Assembly: GCA_947258905.1 (NCBI GenBank)
Contig: CAMYKF010000073.1
Location: 1 to 6,521, forward strand
Length of the DNA stretch: 6,521 nt
Direction of reading: 5' to 3'
From: an uncultured Pirellulaceae bacterium
Lineage (GTDB): Bacteria > Planctomycetota > Planctomycetia > Pirellulales > Pirellulaceae
The translations under genes were made by a program, and so were the position numbers. Under the pieces are notes generated by a model that saw only the letters and a list, made by a program, of their open reading frames with translations, did not search any database and was not told the origin of the DNA. Each line of letters opens with the position of its first letter. Position 1 is the first letter of the stretch. Below are positions 5,623 to 6,521 of this stretch, in pieces.

Positions 5623-6521
5623 AGATATTTTCTTCCCAACGAGCAGAGTGAAACGCTTCCACGGCGCCACTAGCCGCGTCGCCGCCGCGCACCACCAGCA
5701 ACGCGCACAGGGTTTCCAGCAGTGCAGCGACTGCCGCATTAGACTGGAAGAATTGGGGTGTGTGAGTTGGTGCCACCAGCCCGAGATCTGCTTCACGGCA
5801 TAGCGTCGCGGCGCTCGAGTCGGTGATACCGATGATTTTCGCACCTTTCTCTTTCGCCTGCTGTACCGCCGACAGGGTGTCTCGCCGGTAGGGCTGAAAG
5901 GTCATCGCAACCAGGCAATCACGTTCGTCCATCCGAATAATGTCATCTGACGGCAGGCTGCCGTGACGTGGCGACAGGATAAAGTGATCGAAACCCATGC
6001 GCGCGACATACCAGAAGTTATACGCCAGCGGATAGGCAAGCCCGAGACCGAGAATGTAAACCCGGCGCGCATCGACCATCCAGTTTATCGCACGATCGAG
6101 ATCCGCGATCGACTGTTGCGCAAACATTTTCTCCATGTTTTCGAGGCAGGCCTCGGCCATGCTGCCGAAGATCGCTGAACTGCCACCCTTTCGGTCCAGT
6201 TCGCGCAGCCAGGCCACGCGGTCGGGGGAGGAACCGATACCGCCCCGGACAAAATCGCGAAAGCGCTCGCGCAGCGATTCGTAGCCGTCGAAGCCTAGAT
6301 GGCGGGCGAGACGTACGAAGCTGTTCGGGTGTACATTGGCATTGGTTGCCAAAGTGCGCATCGACTGCAGCCCGACTTCATGCGGATGATCAATGAGGTA
6401 ACGCGCGCAAAGTTGTAACTTCCCGGGCAGAAATTCGAATTCTTCCAGTAATTGCTCGAGCACCTCTTCCTGCGATTGCGGCAGCTGTCTTTTGGTGGAA
6501 TGCAGGCTGGGAATGGGTTGT
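5609..6521 (-). CDS. RpiR/MurR-family transcriptional regulator (HTH plus SIS), N-terminus at the window edge
   Basis: The frame is open to the right edge. Counting from an internal GTG at 6463, residues 1-75 form the RpiR-type winged/HTH domain, with the helix-turn-helix around SMRTLATNANVHPNSFVRLA at 34-53 followed by RHLGFDGY. About 133-260 is a SIS domain: strand VYILGLG at 135-141, a Ser-containing loop, then strands CLVAMTF at 183-189 and KIIGITD at 209-215. SIS domains in this family bind phosphosugars or related small effectors. Coding-like sequence continues upstream of GTG 6463, and the GGAAGAG there is too close to the GTG to serve it, so the true start is probably just outside the window. 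The stop codon overlaps the Rieske start, so the regulator probably controls, and is co-transcribed with, the oxygenase. Arginine codons are nearly all CGC or CGT, unlike the left part of the window. Confidence 0.88.
   Translation of the reverse strand, partial: QPIPSLHSTKRQLPQSQEEVLEQLLEEFEFLPGKLQLCARYLIDHPHEVGLQSMRTLATNANVHPNSFVRLARHLGFDGYESLRERFRDFVRGGIGSSPDRVAWLRELDRKGGSSAIFGSMAEACLENMEKMFAQQSIADLDRAINWMVDARRVYILGLGLAYPLAYNFWYVARMGFDHFILSPRHGSLPSDDIIRMDERDCLVAMTFQPYRRDTLSAVQQAKEKGAKIIGITDSSAATLCREADLGLVAPTHTPQFFQSNAAVAALLETLCALLVVRGGDAASGAVEAFHSARWEENIYDES
5632..5637 (-). promoter_or_regulatory. Ribosome binding site for the Rieske gene
   Basis: GGGAAG on the minus strand, 9 bases before ATG 5622 and inside the last codons of the regulator gene. 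It fixes the start at 5622 and supports translational coupling. Confidence 0.65.

Noticed and set aside
5623..5844. In-frame upstream extension of the Rieske protein
   Set aside because: It lies wholly inside the RpiR SIS domain in another frame, is rich in Arg, Trp and Cys, and ATG 5622 has its own good ribosome binding site.
6461..6463. GTG 6463 as the start of the RpiR gene
   Set aside because: The GGAAGAG before it is only about two bases away, and coding-like sequence continues in frame to the window edge, so the start is probably farther upstream.

Overview
The window holds six protein-coding genes, three complete or nearly so and three cut, with no RNA gene, CRISPR array or mobile element that I can support. 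It appears to be two unrelated pieces of bacterial DNA joined between about 4960 and 4998. The left piece (1 to about 4980) has loose start sites, divergent and convergent single genes rather than tight operons, and an OprB-type porin with a long low-complexity leader. This style resembles planctomycetes (Pirellulaceae-like), but the assignment is an inference from gene style, not a match. The right piece (about 4980 to 6521) has a tightly overlapping regulator/oxygenase pair with strong Shine-Dalgarno sites and an arginine codon bias to CGC/CGT, and looks proteobacterial.

Layout of the left piece. Positions 1-919 (minus) carry the N-terminal 306 residues of a protein with a cyclic-nucleotide-binding-like domain and a second alpha/beta region, probably an NTE-type patatin phospholipase whose catalytic domain lies outside the window. 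A 376-base divergent spacer with two perfect palindromes follows. Positions 1296-2930 (plus) encode a membrane-anchored alpha/beta hydrolase. It converges, across a short spacer with one hairpin, on a membrane-dipeptidase (M19) homologue at 3124-4224 (minus) that seems to have lost half of its metal site. A 178-base divergent spacer holds a good sigma70-like promoter for the M19 gene and an inverted repeat just upstream of the next gene, the OprB-like porin starting at 4403 (plus).

Layout of the right piece. An RpiR-family regulator (5609 to the right edge, minus) overlaps by 14 bases a Rieske oxygenase alpha subunit of the CntA/GbcA-like type (minus, ATG at 5622). The regulator probably controls the oxygenase, and the substrate is unknown.

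The main anomaly is the join. The porin (plus strand) and the Rieske gene (minus strand) run head-on into each other inside their coding sequences, and both lose their C-terminal halves at the same place. This is either an assembly chimera or a real deletion/recombination scar. I found no clear new defence or mobile system.
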